From the NCBI GenBank assembly GCA_034508935.3, contig CM067444.1, positions 33,307,663 through 33,371,662 of the forward strand: DNA of 64,000 bases. The letters run 5' to 3'. A program made the translations under genes and the position numbers. Positions 10,740-22,660 of this stretch are shown in pieces; within the stretch, counting starts at the first letter, position 1, and the number at the start of each line of letters is the position of its first letter. The notes beneath the pieces were generated by a model that saw only the letters and a list, made by a program, of their open reading frames with translations, searched no databases and was not told where the DNA came from. The stretch comes from Berghia stephanieae. Its lineage: Eukaryota > Mollusca > Gastropoda > Nudibranchia > Aeolidiidae.

Positions 10740-11090
10740 AATATAGTATTAGTTTTGGGATATAATATGTCTTTTCTTGTAAACTATGTCTTATGTACTT
10801 TTATAGTTTTTATTTTGTATATTGTAAAAACATGTGAGTGTATTTCTTTTAATAATGGAATCTCGTGCTTGTGTCTGGATGGGACTTTTTGTTGATCTCA
10901 AACTTACGTGGTTTATTTGTGCTTGGAATCTACATCTATTCCCGATTTGAACCAATCCCCTTTGACACTATATCTTGAGTGCTTTTAATTGTAAATCTAT
11001 AATTTTTAACTCTGATTTTCTTCCTTTTTACTGGCACCGAAATGACGAAGTTTCACAAGTACCATAAAACCTTTAAAAGCAAACTTATCT
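10740..11090 (+). repeat. LINE 3'-tail repeat, copy 2
   Basis: Diverged copy with GTGTCTGGATGGGAC, CTTGGAATCTACATC, ATTGTAAATCTATAATTTTT and an ending CACAAGTACCATAAAACC. Positions 11,100-12,060 are AT-rich without a recognisable gene. Confidence 0.72.
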
Positions 11091-12089
11091 TTGTACATTA
11101 TAGATTTTATTCAAAACCAACTGCTTGTTTCCATCAAGAGCATCTTTTTCACCTTAAGTCTGCAAACTGTACCCATTTTAAAGGTTTCTTGTATACTAAC
11201 TGCAAATGAGTTTGTAATATAAGACAACAGCTTTTTTTAACAAAACATTTACGTAAAAGATGTGTGCATAAAATTTTTGTGAAAAGACATGTTCGTCCAA
11301 AAAGGCCTGGCTTAAGAACCCTTAAAAACATATTTATAAGCTGCAAAGTCTACAAATAAAAGTACCTTTTTTTAATGTCCCAATTTGTAAGCAGCTTACT
11401 TTGAAGTTCGTGTTTTTTTAGATAGGTAATCACAATATAGAGAATAATTATTGCTCTTCTATTATCTTTCAGATGATGCCCACATATCATATTCAAAATG
11501 AGTCTACCTATATTCAGTGCGAGATTAGCTACTCTGACACATTTGTGAAGCTTTTTCAAGACTTGCTGTCTCAATGAACCAACAGGTTGTGAGGATAACC
11601 AATATCTAACTAACAAGCTCAATCAATTTATTTTTCATAGAATTTGATCATCTTTTATCCTGATGAAAAATTTGAAATATTATAATTTATACACACAAAT
11701 TGTATTTTGAATCCATGACACATATGAGGTAAAAAATTCAACTGCTTCCACCACGTGGGGGAATTAGGGACATGGGCAAGAGGTTTAGGAAAGGGACATG
11801 GGGTTTTTATGTCAAGACATGCTACGATGTAGCTGTAAACAGTTTAGTTTTAAAATATATTTTTTAAAAAGAGCCAACAAAAGATTGTCTTGATCTGTTT
11901 TAAAACTGATATATTCCCTAAAGTAGGTGCTGTATCAAATTGATTGCAGGCTTTCCACCAATCACATGTAGAGAACATAATACAAATTAACATTACAAAG
12001 AATCTTAAAATCATTGCAAATTTTGACTGATGGATTAATTTGATTTAAAACAGGTGTTTTGTGGCCTGTTCCATTTTATTTTATAGGTA

Positions 12090-12345
12090 ACATTTATGTG
12101 GATAAGATCTGCGGGCACAGTGTGCCTTTTGCATCTTTTGGTCTGGGAACTTGAACTATTATTGACAATTCAAAAACTGAGAAATCTAGGATTCTTCATT
12201 AACAAACACCGTACGATGAACGATCATGTTTCAAAATTATGCCAAGTCGTTAATTATTGTATAAAATGTATTAGTAGAATTAGAAACCTCATGGATGAAA
12301 AATGTACGAAACTGGTAATGTACATACTTGCCATGTCTCACTTTT
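12090..12345 (+). pseudogene. LINE ORF2 fragment after the RT palm (CR1/L2-like)
   Basis: The plus strand reads LRNLGFFINKHRTMNDHVSK then CISRIRNLMDEKCTKLVMYI, matching the family pattern RNLG...D..L....HV..LC......L..ISRIR.YL. It is a short relic; the segment ends where a dispersed repeat begins at about 12,340. Confidence 0.72.
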
Positions 12346-12572
12346 GACATCTGGCGCCAGTTTGTCTAGACTGACGTCATTAAAATGGGAGTGTCACCAA
12401 AATTCATGCAACTGAGCACAGGTGTCAAAATATGACACAAAGCATGATGGGGATTTTGTCATGGATCCACCATTTGACCTGAGCTTTTATTAGAGGAAAA
12501 TATTTGACACGGCAAAATCAGCGGAACATTTCTTAGGAAATCCCAAAACCCCAGAATTCTGCGGAAACAGAT
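12338..12572 (+). repeat. Dispersed repeat with GGCGCCAG block, copy 1
   Basis: About 230 bases that recur inverted at 41,722-41,948. Shared blocks: TTTTGACATCTGGCGCCA, AATGGGAGTGTCACCAAA, GACCTGAGCTTTTAT, TTGACA(C)GGCAAAATCA and GAAATCCCAAAA. No coding frame or clear terminal repeat; it may be a small non-autonomous element. Identity is unknown. Confidence 0.75.
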
Positions 12573-12573
12573 T

Positions 12574-12720
12574 TAATAGTACTTGACTTTTCAAAAGCCA
12601 TTGATACAGTACCTCACAAACGACTTCTTCAGAAATTAGAAAACTACGGAATACATTTGAAAATTATACAGGCCATCTTGAACTCAACTTTCGGCTCGAC
12701 AGACAACAAATGTAGTTGTT
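12574..12720 (+). pseudogene. LINE reverse transcriptase palm fragment (CR1/L2-like)
   Basis: Reads TDLIVLDFSKAIDTVPHKRL then LQKLENYGIHLKIIQAILNS, the RT block around the first catalytic aspartate (LDFSKAFDTV.H..LL.KL...G). It lies downstream of sequence that should follow it in the protein (12,090-12,345), so the two are separate or rearranged pieces. From 12,720 to 13,080 nothing is recognisable. Confidence 0.78.
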
Positions 12721-13079
12721 TCAAAACAGGGATAAATTTTTCCGCGATTGCCACTTGGTTTATTAAAATAGGGTTGGTGGCAATATAAACAGTGTCCGTT
12801 GATTAAAACTGTTGGTTATGGTGAGGTGGTAAAATGTGTGTCAGATCGATAAAAGTAAAATGTCTTCGTTAACATATTGAAATACTTAGTTGTTTGATAA
12901 AAATGGATAAAATATACACCAGGATGCGTACAGAAGATTCACAATAACACCAATATAAAATCCATAAAAAAGAAATGAATATATCCAGGGGAATTTCATA
13001 AAAGAGTAGAGCACACAAGCCATGCGAGGTGTGTTACACAATGCATATTGTATATAATATATTGTTGATATTTGTCCTT

Positions 13080-13430
13080 GTTTAATTTCATTTTGTCTAT
13101 GATTCTGTTTGCTGACACATCTACAATTTCTTTGACGTGTCTTTTGTTTTGTGTTTGTTTTTCAATGTTTTGGATGATTAGTTCTAGTATATTGTTGTTT
13201 GTCCTTAGTTTTTGACTTCATCTAACTTCTGTCCATTTCAAAAGTTTTAGATCTTGGGAGGTTGGCAATGCTTGGCTTAGCTTGAATTCCTTCTAAAATA
13301 TATTTTTTCTGTATTTTTTCCAACACCATGAAGGCATGTTAAAGATTCTTCATTGTTTAGAACAATGAACTTTCTCAGGTCAGCGAACCAGTAAACACCT
13401 AACACTGTCCAAATTCCTTTGAAGATGGGC
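13080..13430 (-). pseudogene. L1/Tx1-like LINE fragments (minus strand)
   Basis: The first part resembles the ORF2 linker region at 38,520-38,650 (shared TTTTGTTTTGTGTTTG, CAATGTTTTG/CTATGTTTTG, TTTGTCCTTA.TTT). The last part (13,310-13,430, with TGTTTAGAACAAT, GAACCAGTAAAC and TTGAAGATGGGCTA) matches 41,450-41,530. Both lie inside the LINE family piled up at 29-41 kb. Confidence 0.6.
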
Positions 13431-15530
13431 TATGACTTGGCACCGACGGCGATATTGCTTGCATCCACATGGACGTGCTCAGGCGCTGATTCATTATAAT
13501 ATACTATCCCATTAAACACACTTAAAAATGAAATCCACCATTGTAATTCAAGATGAAATGAATATGACAAAATTATTTTATGCTGCTGCTGCTTTAGAGG
13601 CTTAATTATGTCCAGGACACGACGTAGAAAAATCTCCCTCCACGAATTGCCTGGCATGCGTAGTTCAATGAGCCTTCGAGACTCTGTAGCTGCTGTTTGT
13701 TGGCACGTTTTTTCTTTTTGAATGCATTGAGCTGCTGCCTTAAACGAATTATTTTTTCCTCGCCTAATTCGACAGTGCTGTTAGAAGTATTGATTGTTAA
13801 TCCAAGAAACAATGTTTTGGGTCGGTCCCACAACTTTATTATAACTAATATAAAATCCAAGTTCACGAAGTAGCTACATAAGTGTAAGCATCCAATATTT
13901 ACATTCCTCATACGTTGGGGTAGTGATAAAAGAAATCATCTAAATAAGCTACAACCCCATTGCATCCTTTACGATTCATGATTCGTTTAATAGCTTGTGA
14001 TAGCGGTGAAAATGTCCTGGACCTTTAGTGCTACCAAATGGTAACCTAGAATCAAATAGGAAGGTGGGGTGACTGTCACCCTCAAACGTCCAATGAATAC
14101 CAGTGGCTACGTAATTTTCTGGATGTATAGGCACTGATCTATAAGCTGCTTGGAGGTCGATTTTTGCACAGTAGAAAAATGGTTTGGCTAATTTGCATGC
14201 ATCACGAACGGTTTGAAATTTGGTGCTTTCTGGTAGAGAATAATCATTAATAGCTTCTCCTACTGGTCTACTGCCGTCATGAATTAGTCGAATATTTCCA
14301 TCCTCTTTCGGGATTGCAGCAAGAGCACTAGTAACTGTTGGCTGTTTAGATGCTACAACATAATGACCTTGAGCTATTTGATTCTTTAATTCCTTCTCCA
14401 CTAATGTTTTAAAACGAAAGGAAGAATAATGGTTATTTTCTATCACATTTTTTAGTTGACTATCTTTTTCAATAATTCGAAATAATCCATGCTCTACTCC
14501 GTCTAAAATGAAATCTTTATCTTTATCACACTCTAACATTTTCCTCCAGGAATTTAATTTACTACTAATGGATGCTTTATTACCTAAAAATTCACATTGG
14601 TGGGGATTGATAGGAGGAAAGGGGCTTAACACTAATGGGCTTTCCTTACTACTATTTGTCTGCTGCTGTGTATCCTATGCTGAATTGAAACCCACATGGT
14701 GATCTCTGCCTCCATGCTCTTTGACTGCCACACAAGCTACATACGTGGTTAAATCGGCATGTTGTGCCATATGTACAGGCACCTCTGTTGAATTGTCGAC
14801 AGACCTCCTTGTTGCTGAACTGAAGGGTATTGGGTCCACGAGACGATTCCCAGTGGTTTTTTTGTCGTTTGAGGAGTGTGATCACGAAGCACTACTGTCG
14901 CCAGGTGAGGGGCGTCTGTCCCCCATATGAAGTTGTCCACTGACTGTCGCTGATGATATTCGTCGTCGAAGATGAGAACTGACTGCCATGTGTATCTCAT
15001 GGCAAGTTCACCCACCATCTCTGTGTATTTGATGTATTGATGTACATCAAAATTTGGCGATAATCCTATCAACTTAGCCAAAATCCTTGCATTTGCTATC
15101 CACATGGCTGGCGAAACCTTGTCTAGTTTCACTTTCGCGTTTATGCGAAGGCTAACACTCTCTGTGATAACTTCCTCGTCGGTAACCAGCGAGGGAGAAA
15201 TAAAATCAACAATTTTAATGTAGGTACTCCTACCTGAGACACTCGACTCTTCAGAAGGTTTGATTCTTACAGCACCAAGGAGGCTAGATAGGCCTCCATC
15301 ATCATTCGAAGACGCACACATAGGTCCCTTGCCTTGAAGACATTGCAGGTTTTTGACTGCCATCTTTAGAATGGCTTTGTGTCCTTTTTTAATATCTAAT
15401 TCACCAATATCGCTGTCCGTGGCACAAAGAAGGGCTGCCAAACTGTCGAACCCCTCTTCAACCAAAACATTAGCAACTCCATTTGGAAAGTCTTTAGCGA
15501 AATCAACAAATGTAAAATCCATGGCAATTA
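13430..15530 (-). mobile_element. DIRS-like retroelement fossil (tyrosine-recombinase retrotransposon kin)
   Basis: Minus-strand fossil. Parts in order from its 5' side (right): a gag-like region with a SAM-like start and a CCCH-type finger (core RGACTYGTTCRFNH), then a reverse transcriptase with IRLIHDGSRPVG, FFYCAKIDLQAAYRSVPIHP and FLFDSRLPFGSTKGPGHFHR, then a connection segment (LFLGLTINTSN, LQSLEGSLNYACQAIRGGRF) and the beginning of an RNase H-like domain (VHVDASNIAVG). These motifs are typical of DIRS/Ngaro-type elements. The 3' part with the recombinase is absent. It is broken, with several breaks, and cannot be active; divergence suggests an old rather than very recent insertion. No terminal repeats were seen. 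Confidence 0.82.
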
Positions 15531-15689
15531 TAAAGGTAATAAAGATTGAAAAAGAAATTAAACAATGTATAGAAAAAGTTGATGCTGCTGCTGCTGCTAT
15601 ATTACAAATGATACCTAATGCAATTCTCACCTACTAACACCCTTCCTTTCCCCCATCCCGCCCCATCCCTCCAATTCAACACTGTACTC

Positions 15690-16085
15690 ATTGTCCTCAC
15701 TTTCGACCCCCATACTTCACACATACCGACACACACACATACGCACACACACACACACATACGCACACACACACATACTCACACATACGTGTATTCGGCC
15801 TTAAATGAGGTCTGTGTCATTCAAACGCACAATGAGGCCCTATAGAAAGAACTGCTTTAAACAGTTTTTATAAGACGTTCTGGCAAGAAGCAATCATCCA
15901 CAAGATGACTGCAACTTTAAATTTGAGTTAAATATTATTTGAAGCTTTATATTGCCACGAATCAAAATGGGGACATGTGGCCAAAGGAGGTCCAATGATG
16001 GGTAATGTGTAACCAGTGTGTATGTGGAATGAGGCCTTATGATTTGTGTGAGAACAGATTGAGGTCATAGAATAAAAAAACCCAT
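15690..16085. repeat. CA-rich stretch and AATGAGG repeat
   Basis: (CA)n interrupted by TACG units at about 15,728-15,790 is flanked by sequence with recurring AATGAGGTC / AATGAGGCC. Similar words (AAAATGAGGTCC, GTCCTCATTTTG) occur at 21,820-21,917 and 29,100-29,341, so this is probably a diverged relative of that repeat. Confidence 0.4.
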
Positions 16086-16269
16086 GACCATAACTTGGTA
16101 ACTAAGACTCATGAGAGTTGGAGCTTATTCCAGTTTGGGTAAGAATGAAGTAAGACACCAATGATGCATTACTCTCAATAGGATTCAGGATGCTAGTATT
16201 ATCGCAGAGACACTTTCCCCCAACAAAACCGGTACTTGTTACACCTAGGTTGAATGGAGCAATCAGTAA

Positions 16270-16345
16270 ATTTTCTTGAAAAATTGCAATGGACTTAGCC
16301 AGGTTCGAATTTGGACCGCTTGATCCATAGTCCAATCACCTGCCC
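16270..16345 (-). repeat. tRNA-like remnant (minus strand)
   Basis: The minus strand shows GGACTATGGATCAAGCGGTCC and a B-box-like GTCCAAATTCGAACC. It looks like a tRNA-derived SINE head without a clear body. From 16,345 to 18,110 I see only AT-rich sequence with no supported gene. Confidence 0.4.
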
Positions 16346-18117
16346 ATTAGCCCCATAAGTACAATGCATCTCATATTAAGCGATATGGTAATGAATAGTA
16401 GATGAAGATTAAAGAAAAAGGATTTTTAAAAAAATCAAATGAAACCAATGCCAGCTCAACATGCCTTCTCTCTGTGCCTTTCTGGCACTGATTTGCCTTT
16501 AGCTAACTTGTACAAATTATTAATAGTAGTTATAGAGGTTCAAATCCAATACATGCACAAATTTGCTTCCAGACAGGTAAGAGTCGTATTGAATCAGGAC
16601 CACATCAGCACAATGCATCTTGTACAAGCCGAGCTGGATCTAACCAAACTCCAGTAGCACTGTTTGTTCTTTTGATAAAAACTTCAAACAGCTCTCAAAT
16701 TTATTTGCAATTTTTGTGAAGAGAACTGAAATACCCATTTTGTTTTTCTATAATCCAGCTACAAAATCTCCCCATGAGCAATATGGGAGCAGGCACTGAT
16801 AAAACATGTGCAATTGGTGGATTTGTATGGGACAGTGCGATACAACCCTACTGATTGCATACAACCTCCATCCAATTAAACGTGACCTCTCCAGGCATGG
16901 TGCACTGTATGAAACAAACTTAAAACGCCATCATGAATCATAGACGTGTGACAAAACAAACCACAATGAAACATTTTAAAAATTGCCACAACTGTTGAAT
17001 AATTATCAAAAGGCAAGAATAAATTTTAAATGAAACTTTATTAAACACGTTTCGATTGACTTTGTATTAATTACAATTACGTTGATTGGGAATGTTCACG
17101 AAACTAAATTAAATAAGTGTTGTCATGTTTATCATGAACCAAGAAAATTTCACTTGATTGTTAGTGATATACAACCAACCAAATAATATTTCGAGGGTTC
17201 AAATCATAGATAATTTTAGTAGCTTTGAATGCCGATTCATGATGTATAAAGATCAAATATAAAAGAAAAATACACAACAAAAATTATAAGCTACATGTAA
17301 GCATAACAAGTAAGTTTATGGGGAATATAGGATCCTGTGTTCACCTGTGTTCCTCTTTAGGATCAGGATAGAATACATTTAATAATAACATTTAAGGTTG
17401 ATGAAAGAATGAGTAAAAATAAAACTAATACTAACCAGAAAAGGGTATGATAAAAGTCTGATGGACGAATGAAAGCTACTACTTTAGGTAAAAAATAAAT
17501 TCAAGTTTAAAATGAGTAACACTGAATTGGATTTATATATCAAGTAACAGCATTAACCATGGCGGTAAGGGTTAGAGGCCAGGGGGAAAATAAATTAAAA
17601 AATGATCCTTTTTGAGTTCATCCCATCACACAGAAAGTGCATTGAATTACATTTATCTAAATCATACAAATCATTTAAAAAGTGAAGAAATGTAGGCATC
17701 ATGATTCATATTTTAACAAATAACATTTTTAAGGTTTTCAACCAATTTTTCAAATACAATCTATATAATCATAACAAAAACATTTGTGAAAAAAAAATAT
17801 GATGGTGATGATGATGATGATGATAATGGTATATCACTTTTATTTACTATTCATGTACTCAGATTAATTTTCTATTTTAACTTGATTAGAAATCTTCGGT
17901 ACTTTATTTCTTGTTGCCATCAATTCCCTTCCATATTTATTGAGAATTCTAAAACATAGCATTTCCAACCTTTTCACAGTGTTAAATTCAGTACTTTTCA
18001 TAAGTCGTAAGAAATTGTGAATATTAGGATTACCGATTAATCAACATTGAATTAGACAACATATATTTCTTTCATTCACATTCGAGGAAAAACTAACAGA
18101 CAGTGATATTCATATTC

Positions 18118-18165
18118 TTGTTTGTTTGTTTGTGGGTTTAACGGCGCTTTCAACACAAATTAGGT
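18118..18165 (-). repeat. Inverted LINE 3' tail
   Basis: Reads, on the minus strand, CCTAATTTGTGTTGAAAGCG followed by CCGTTAAACCCACAAACAAAC, the terminal block of the LINE tail repeat described at 3,505. A strongly 5'-truncated insertion. Confidence 0.7.
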
Positions 18166-18859
18166 TATATAAGAGCCAATATCCATATTCAATAATCCCA
18201 CAAAGCTCACATATATACTTTTTTCTCTAACTTATTTTTACCCCATCTCCCTCGTTCTATTAGAAACAAATGCAAACTTGTTTGTTTATCCAACCCCTGA
18301 AAATACCGTATATTGCAGTGTAGTGGTCAACTGTGCACTAAACCTTAAGTACCATTTAAAGGACAAGGTCAAGTGCAAGTTGGAGATTACTATGGAACAG
18401 GAAAAATAGACAAGCAGGTGTTCAGCCCACTGTATCCTTCCTTCACTGGCTCCATGAGTAAATACACTCAACAGTATTAATCATACAAGGCCAATGAACA
18501 AGTTAATGTAGCCTATTTAGCCTCTCCCTAATGCCAACTTACTAAGTCTAATTTTTGTGATAGAAATACGGTGAGACATGTTCACCATATTCAAGTATTC
18601 TTCATATTTAAATTATGACCTGATGTTCTTGAAAAGTTTAAATGAACCTGTAATTGCCACCTCTTCATTCCATTCTTGTATATACATGCCTTGTATTCTT
18701 TGTAAAGAGACAAGAACAAATCAACATGTTTTACACTTTGTAATTCCCAATAAATCCCCAGACCACAATGGTACAATAAAGTTTTTACTAGACTAGCCCA
18801 GGTGACTGCATTTGGATTACAAACAGTCATTTTTAACAATTCATCATATATAAAATTAT

Positions 18860-19180
18860 TAACAAAAGAGAGCATTTATACAACACAATATCCACTAAAC
18901 GTGCTCAAAGCACTTTACAATCGGTCCCCAGCCACAACAACACTCAACACAAAGGGCGAGTCATGCAGCATATTAGACTCGAACATTAGTTTTCGGGACA
19001 TTGACAACATTGTTAACAGCGAGATACTCATTTTACACCAGAGTATGATGAGAAAATGGGATTTAAGCGCTTTTTCCAATCAAGGACTCAACTACTCAAT
19101 GGGGTTTGAATCCATGACTTCAGTTAACACTGGATCAGAAGTCGTGTTGCTAACCTCTAGACCACATAGCAATACAAATT
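18860..19180 (-). repeat. tRNA-derived SINE, family A-like (minus strand)
   Basis: The left end carries the inverted SINE tail (GTGCTCAAAGCACTTTACAA) and the right end an inverted tRNA-like head (GGGGTTTGAATCCATGACTTC, then GCTAACCTCTAGACCACATAG). A 149-codon plus-strand frame across it is a shadow. The element lies 3' of the recombinase-like pseudogene. Confidence 0.72.
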
Positions 19181-21819
19181 ATCATGTAAAGGAAATAATT
19201 TTAAAAGTACTCATGTCACCACAAAAGTTATGTGTGATAGTGCAAATATAAAACACAATCGTCCATTAAAAACACTATTGAATAAAAACTATGTTTGAGT
19301 TTCATAACAATCATCCATTAGCTAAAAAAAATCTTCTTTAGCAACAGGCAATTTTATAGACAGACATGTTCAGCCATCGTAAGAGTCATTGATATCTGAA
19401 AGATATCATGTACACAATATTTCTTATATCAAGAGGAGGTTAAAAAAGAAAGTGACAACAATTTTTATATGGATTTGATATAATCAATCATGTAGGTTAC
19501 TGTTATTTTTGGACTAATACTTTCCTACAGATTTTTTTGTTTCGTTGTAACAGAATCCTTAACATTTCGCCATGACCTTGCATTTAGACATTGTTCTTGA
19601 TTTATTGCTCTTTCAATATCTGCTTTACCGGGTACTTTTTTCATTCTTATGAATACCGAAAGGTGTTAAAGAACTGCATGTCTTTCTGCTTGTGTCCATT
19701 TATGCCTTTTCCCACTTTTTCTCGTATCAGAGGAATTCTCATTCAATCCCACACGTTCATATCTGTCTACAATAGCGTATGGCTCCTTGATCTCACTTGG
19801 CCCTAATTCTTGTGTCTTTTTGGCATTTCTCCACTTCTTCATCCATATCTGACTCTCCTGAGCTACTGTTGTTATCTGGTTCCAATTCAAAATTTCCTTC
19901 CAGTGAGTAGTCCTCCACAGAAGTGCTTTTCCCAGCGTTGATTTTCATAAGTATTTTTGCCACTTTGGCCTTTTGGAGAATGTCATGAGGTAAGCGATAA
20001 AAATCGCGGTGAACGCGGATATCATGTCCCAGAAATTGAGCTAACTGGTCTTGTTCAGTGTCAGAAATTTCTAAAGCTTGGGATATGGTTGTAACTTGTT
20101 TTCTTAAAGACGTCCAGGTAAAAATATGTGGATTGGAAACACCAGCTTCAATTGCCATAACTCTAATGACATCGCTTCCACAATATGGCCTCTCTCCATT
20201 TGGAGTAGCGAAGAGGTATTTGCTCTTTATTGATAATCTATCTCTTTCCCTCATGATGGTGTCAATCTTGGTCAACATTGAGTGTGTCAGTAGTACAGCT
20301 ACCCGGCGATTGAATTTGCCTCTGATTTCTATGCGAGTGGCTGTTTGAACAAGTCTTCTTTCTGTTTCTGTAAGAGATTGAATGATCTCATCATCAACGG
20401 GTTCCTGATTTTTTTTGCCCATTTCTAAATTCTCTAGAGTCAAACGCTGAACCTCACCACCTCTTTTTCTGTTGAAAAGAGAAATTTCACACAAAGCTCT
20501 TTTGCTACAGAGGGATAATCACCCACTTTTAGATTCTTAACATAACTGTACAGTTTTTCTACATCCTGACAACAAGGGAGTAGTTGGGGGCTGTTGAACT
20601 TCCTTCTTTCTAGTGATTGGCTTGCTGATGATGAAATGTGATCACACCAGTTTCCAGTGAAAAGGGATAAAAAATTATCAGCATTATCTTTCTGCATTTG
20701 GTCACTCTTTTGGATGGCATGTGACTTCAGTATGAATGCACATTTCTTTACAGAGAATCCGAGCTTGAGAGCAAGGGAACCCTTCCCAAATGAATGTGTT
20801 TCATCCGAATACTCTGCAACACTGCGGACAGATTCGACAAGGGTGTCAAAGTTTTTCACAAGGAGAGCATCTGTGAGGGATTTAATATTTCCATTTGACC
20901 AATCTTCTAAATCTATTACGAGTCGCGCAAGATCTCTCATTCTACCACTAATATGGCCAGCAGTGTGCTCTTCAACATCACGTTTGTGGTATGTTCGCTC
21001 TCCAAATGCAATAATCAATGCATCGCTTTTTGCCTTCGGGGATATCGAGTCATCTTTCATCTTTAGTAAGACATTTTGCCACAAGGACTTTGAAACATTC
21101 TTTGGTACAGGTAACATAAGACTCCCTTGCCTATAGGCCCGTCTAGGTTTTCTTGTACAGCGGGTTAAGGAATGAGCTGCTACTTTCTATTTGCGATATA
21201 AGCCTATACAAGTGGGACAGGGAACAAGTGCATCAACTTGTACATTTTTTCCTTGATATTTTGGAATCAATATACCTTCTCCTTTTTCCAATACATCAAA
21301 GTTATGTTTGTAATCTCCTTCTTTTATTATCTTCACCCAAGCTTTCCTTCTCTCATTAGACCCTTTTGGCAATGACAATATTTGGCCAACAGATAACTCA
21401 TTTTTGTGCTTCATTTCTAAATGTCTAGCCATTTTGATAATCTGTTTATCACAATAAAAACATGAATGATATTTACTCCATTTCTTAAATTGTGGCTGTA
21501 TATCAATCGGTGGAGCGTTCGTGTTTGTTGTGAACAGCATGGGATACTGAGGGCTTGCACTTCCAGAAGAGGAGCAAGAATCGCTGATGCGTTGATCCAC
21601 CGGGTAGCTGAGAAATAAGAAGAAATAGAACAATTATAATGTGGCTGGATAAAAATGGAGTGCGATTTTCTTATTTTTCTCAGTCCACTCATGAAAAGAT
21701 ACAATTTACATGAACATTTCAATGAATTTACACTCTAGCCAAAAGCAGTCAGTTAGGTCGGCAATTTTTTATCTTCATTTTTTCACCCCATCCACCCACC
21801 ATCACAATGGATTCCACAC

Positions 21820-21917
21820 ATGTTGGACCTCTATTTGAAAATGTCCTCATTGTGTGGCTTGTGTAACCTATGGATGTCCTCATTTTGACGCCTTTACAAG
21901 AGCACAAACACACACAT
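21820..21917 (+). repeat. Dispersed repeat (GTCCTCATTTTGACGCC), copy 1
   Basis: About 95 bases almost identical to 29,214-29,312, both ending in a CA run: TTGGACCTCTATTTGAAAAT, GTCCTCATTGTGTGGCTTG, TGTAACCTATGGATGTCC, TCATTTTGACGCCTTTACAA. It lies in the first intron-4-side intron of the recombinase-like pseudogene (21,608-22,980). Confidence 0.85.
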
Positions 21918-22024
21918 GCAAATAAAAAAGAAAAGAAAAGATAAAAAACATTACCACACAAAGCAAACGTCTACAAAGACCAGAGATAAAGAAAAGACGT
22001 GTATCATAATAAGACAGAAATAAG

Positions 22025-22095
22025 TAAGCCAAATGGTTATGTCACTCGCCTTTGGTCCTTGAGGGCAGGGGTTCGAATCCCACAGTGGAATTTTT
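22025..22095 (+). repeat. tRNA-like sequence
   Basis: CCAAATGGTTATGTCACTCG carries an A-box-like run and GGGGTTCGAATCCCACAGTGG a near-perfect B-box. The acceptor stem does not pair well, so a SINE head or tRNA pseudogene is more likely than a working tRNA. Confidence 0.5.
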
Positions 22096-22389
22096 TTCTC
22101 AAAACCAGAGTTTTCACGGCTGTATCCCATAGTTCTATCGCACACATACTTTAAATCGGAGGTGTCGCCTTTTATATAACTTATTCTGTGTTTAAAGGGG
22201 CGTTAAAAAAATACCCTTTTTTTTAAGATAAATAACAATATAAAGTCAATTTCACATTCAAGCACACTTTTCTCTCCTCACAAACACCGTGCTTGAATCC
22301 GGCATCTATTGTAGTAGTTGTAATAATAGTGGTCGAAGTGGAACCACGTCTCATCAATTGGAATAGTCAAGCCATATTGAACATGATGG

Positions 22390-22660
22390 GTGAACGGATG
22401 GGTGACAAAAAACTTGTCTCCCAGAAATTATTGTCAGGGCGTTGTGTCCTTTAAATGCAATAGCTCACTCAACTCAGGTGTAAATGAGTACCTGGCAGTT
22501 AAGACAGCTCTGCCTTTGTCCCATTACATTGTAACGCACCTAACAGGTCGCCTGTCTTGTCCTATGTGTTACATGTTTGCTGTTTATTGGGGAAAGTGAA
22601 TTGTCATTGTAAAGTGCTTAGACCGTAGATAAGCGCTTTATAAATGCAACCTTTTTTATT
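22390..22660 (+). repeat. SINE body and tail, family A-related
   Basis: Contains TCAGGTGTAAATGAGTACC, TGTAACGCACCTAACAGG and a tail AAAGTGCTTAGACCG...AAGCGCTTTATAAATGC. These are the body and tail blocks of the SINE at 1,712-2,000, but the tRNA-like head is missing or diverged. Confidence 0.65.

Noticed and set aside
15540-15640. Terminal repeat of the DIRS-like fossil
   Set aside because: No matching sequence was found at the other end, so no element border can be claimed.
16499-16560. Possible tRNA (B-box-like GGTTCAAATCC near 16,537)
   Set aside because: No convincing acceptor or anticodon stem and no matching SINE body; a lone B-box-like word is not enough.
18802-19251. 149-codon plus-strand frame
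   Set aside because: It runs through an inverted SINE; no domain and no start or splice support.
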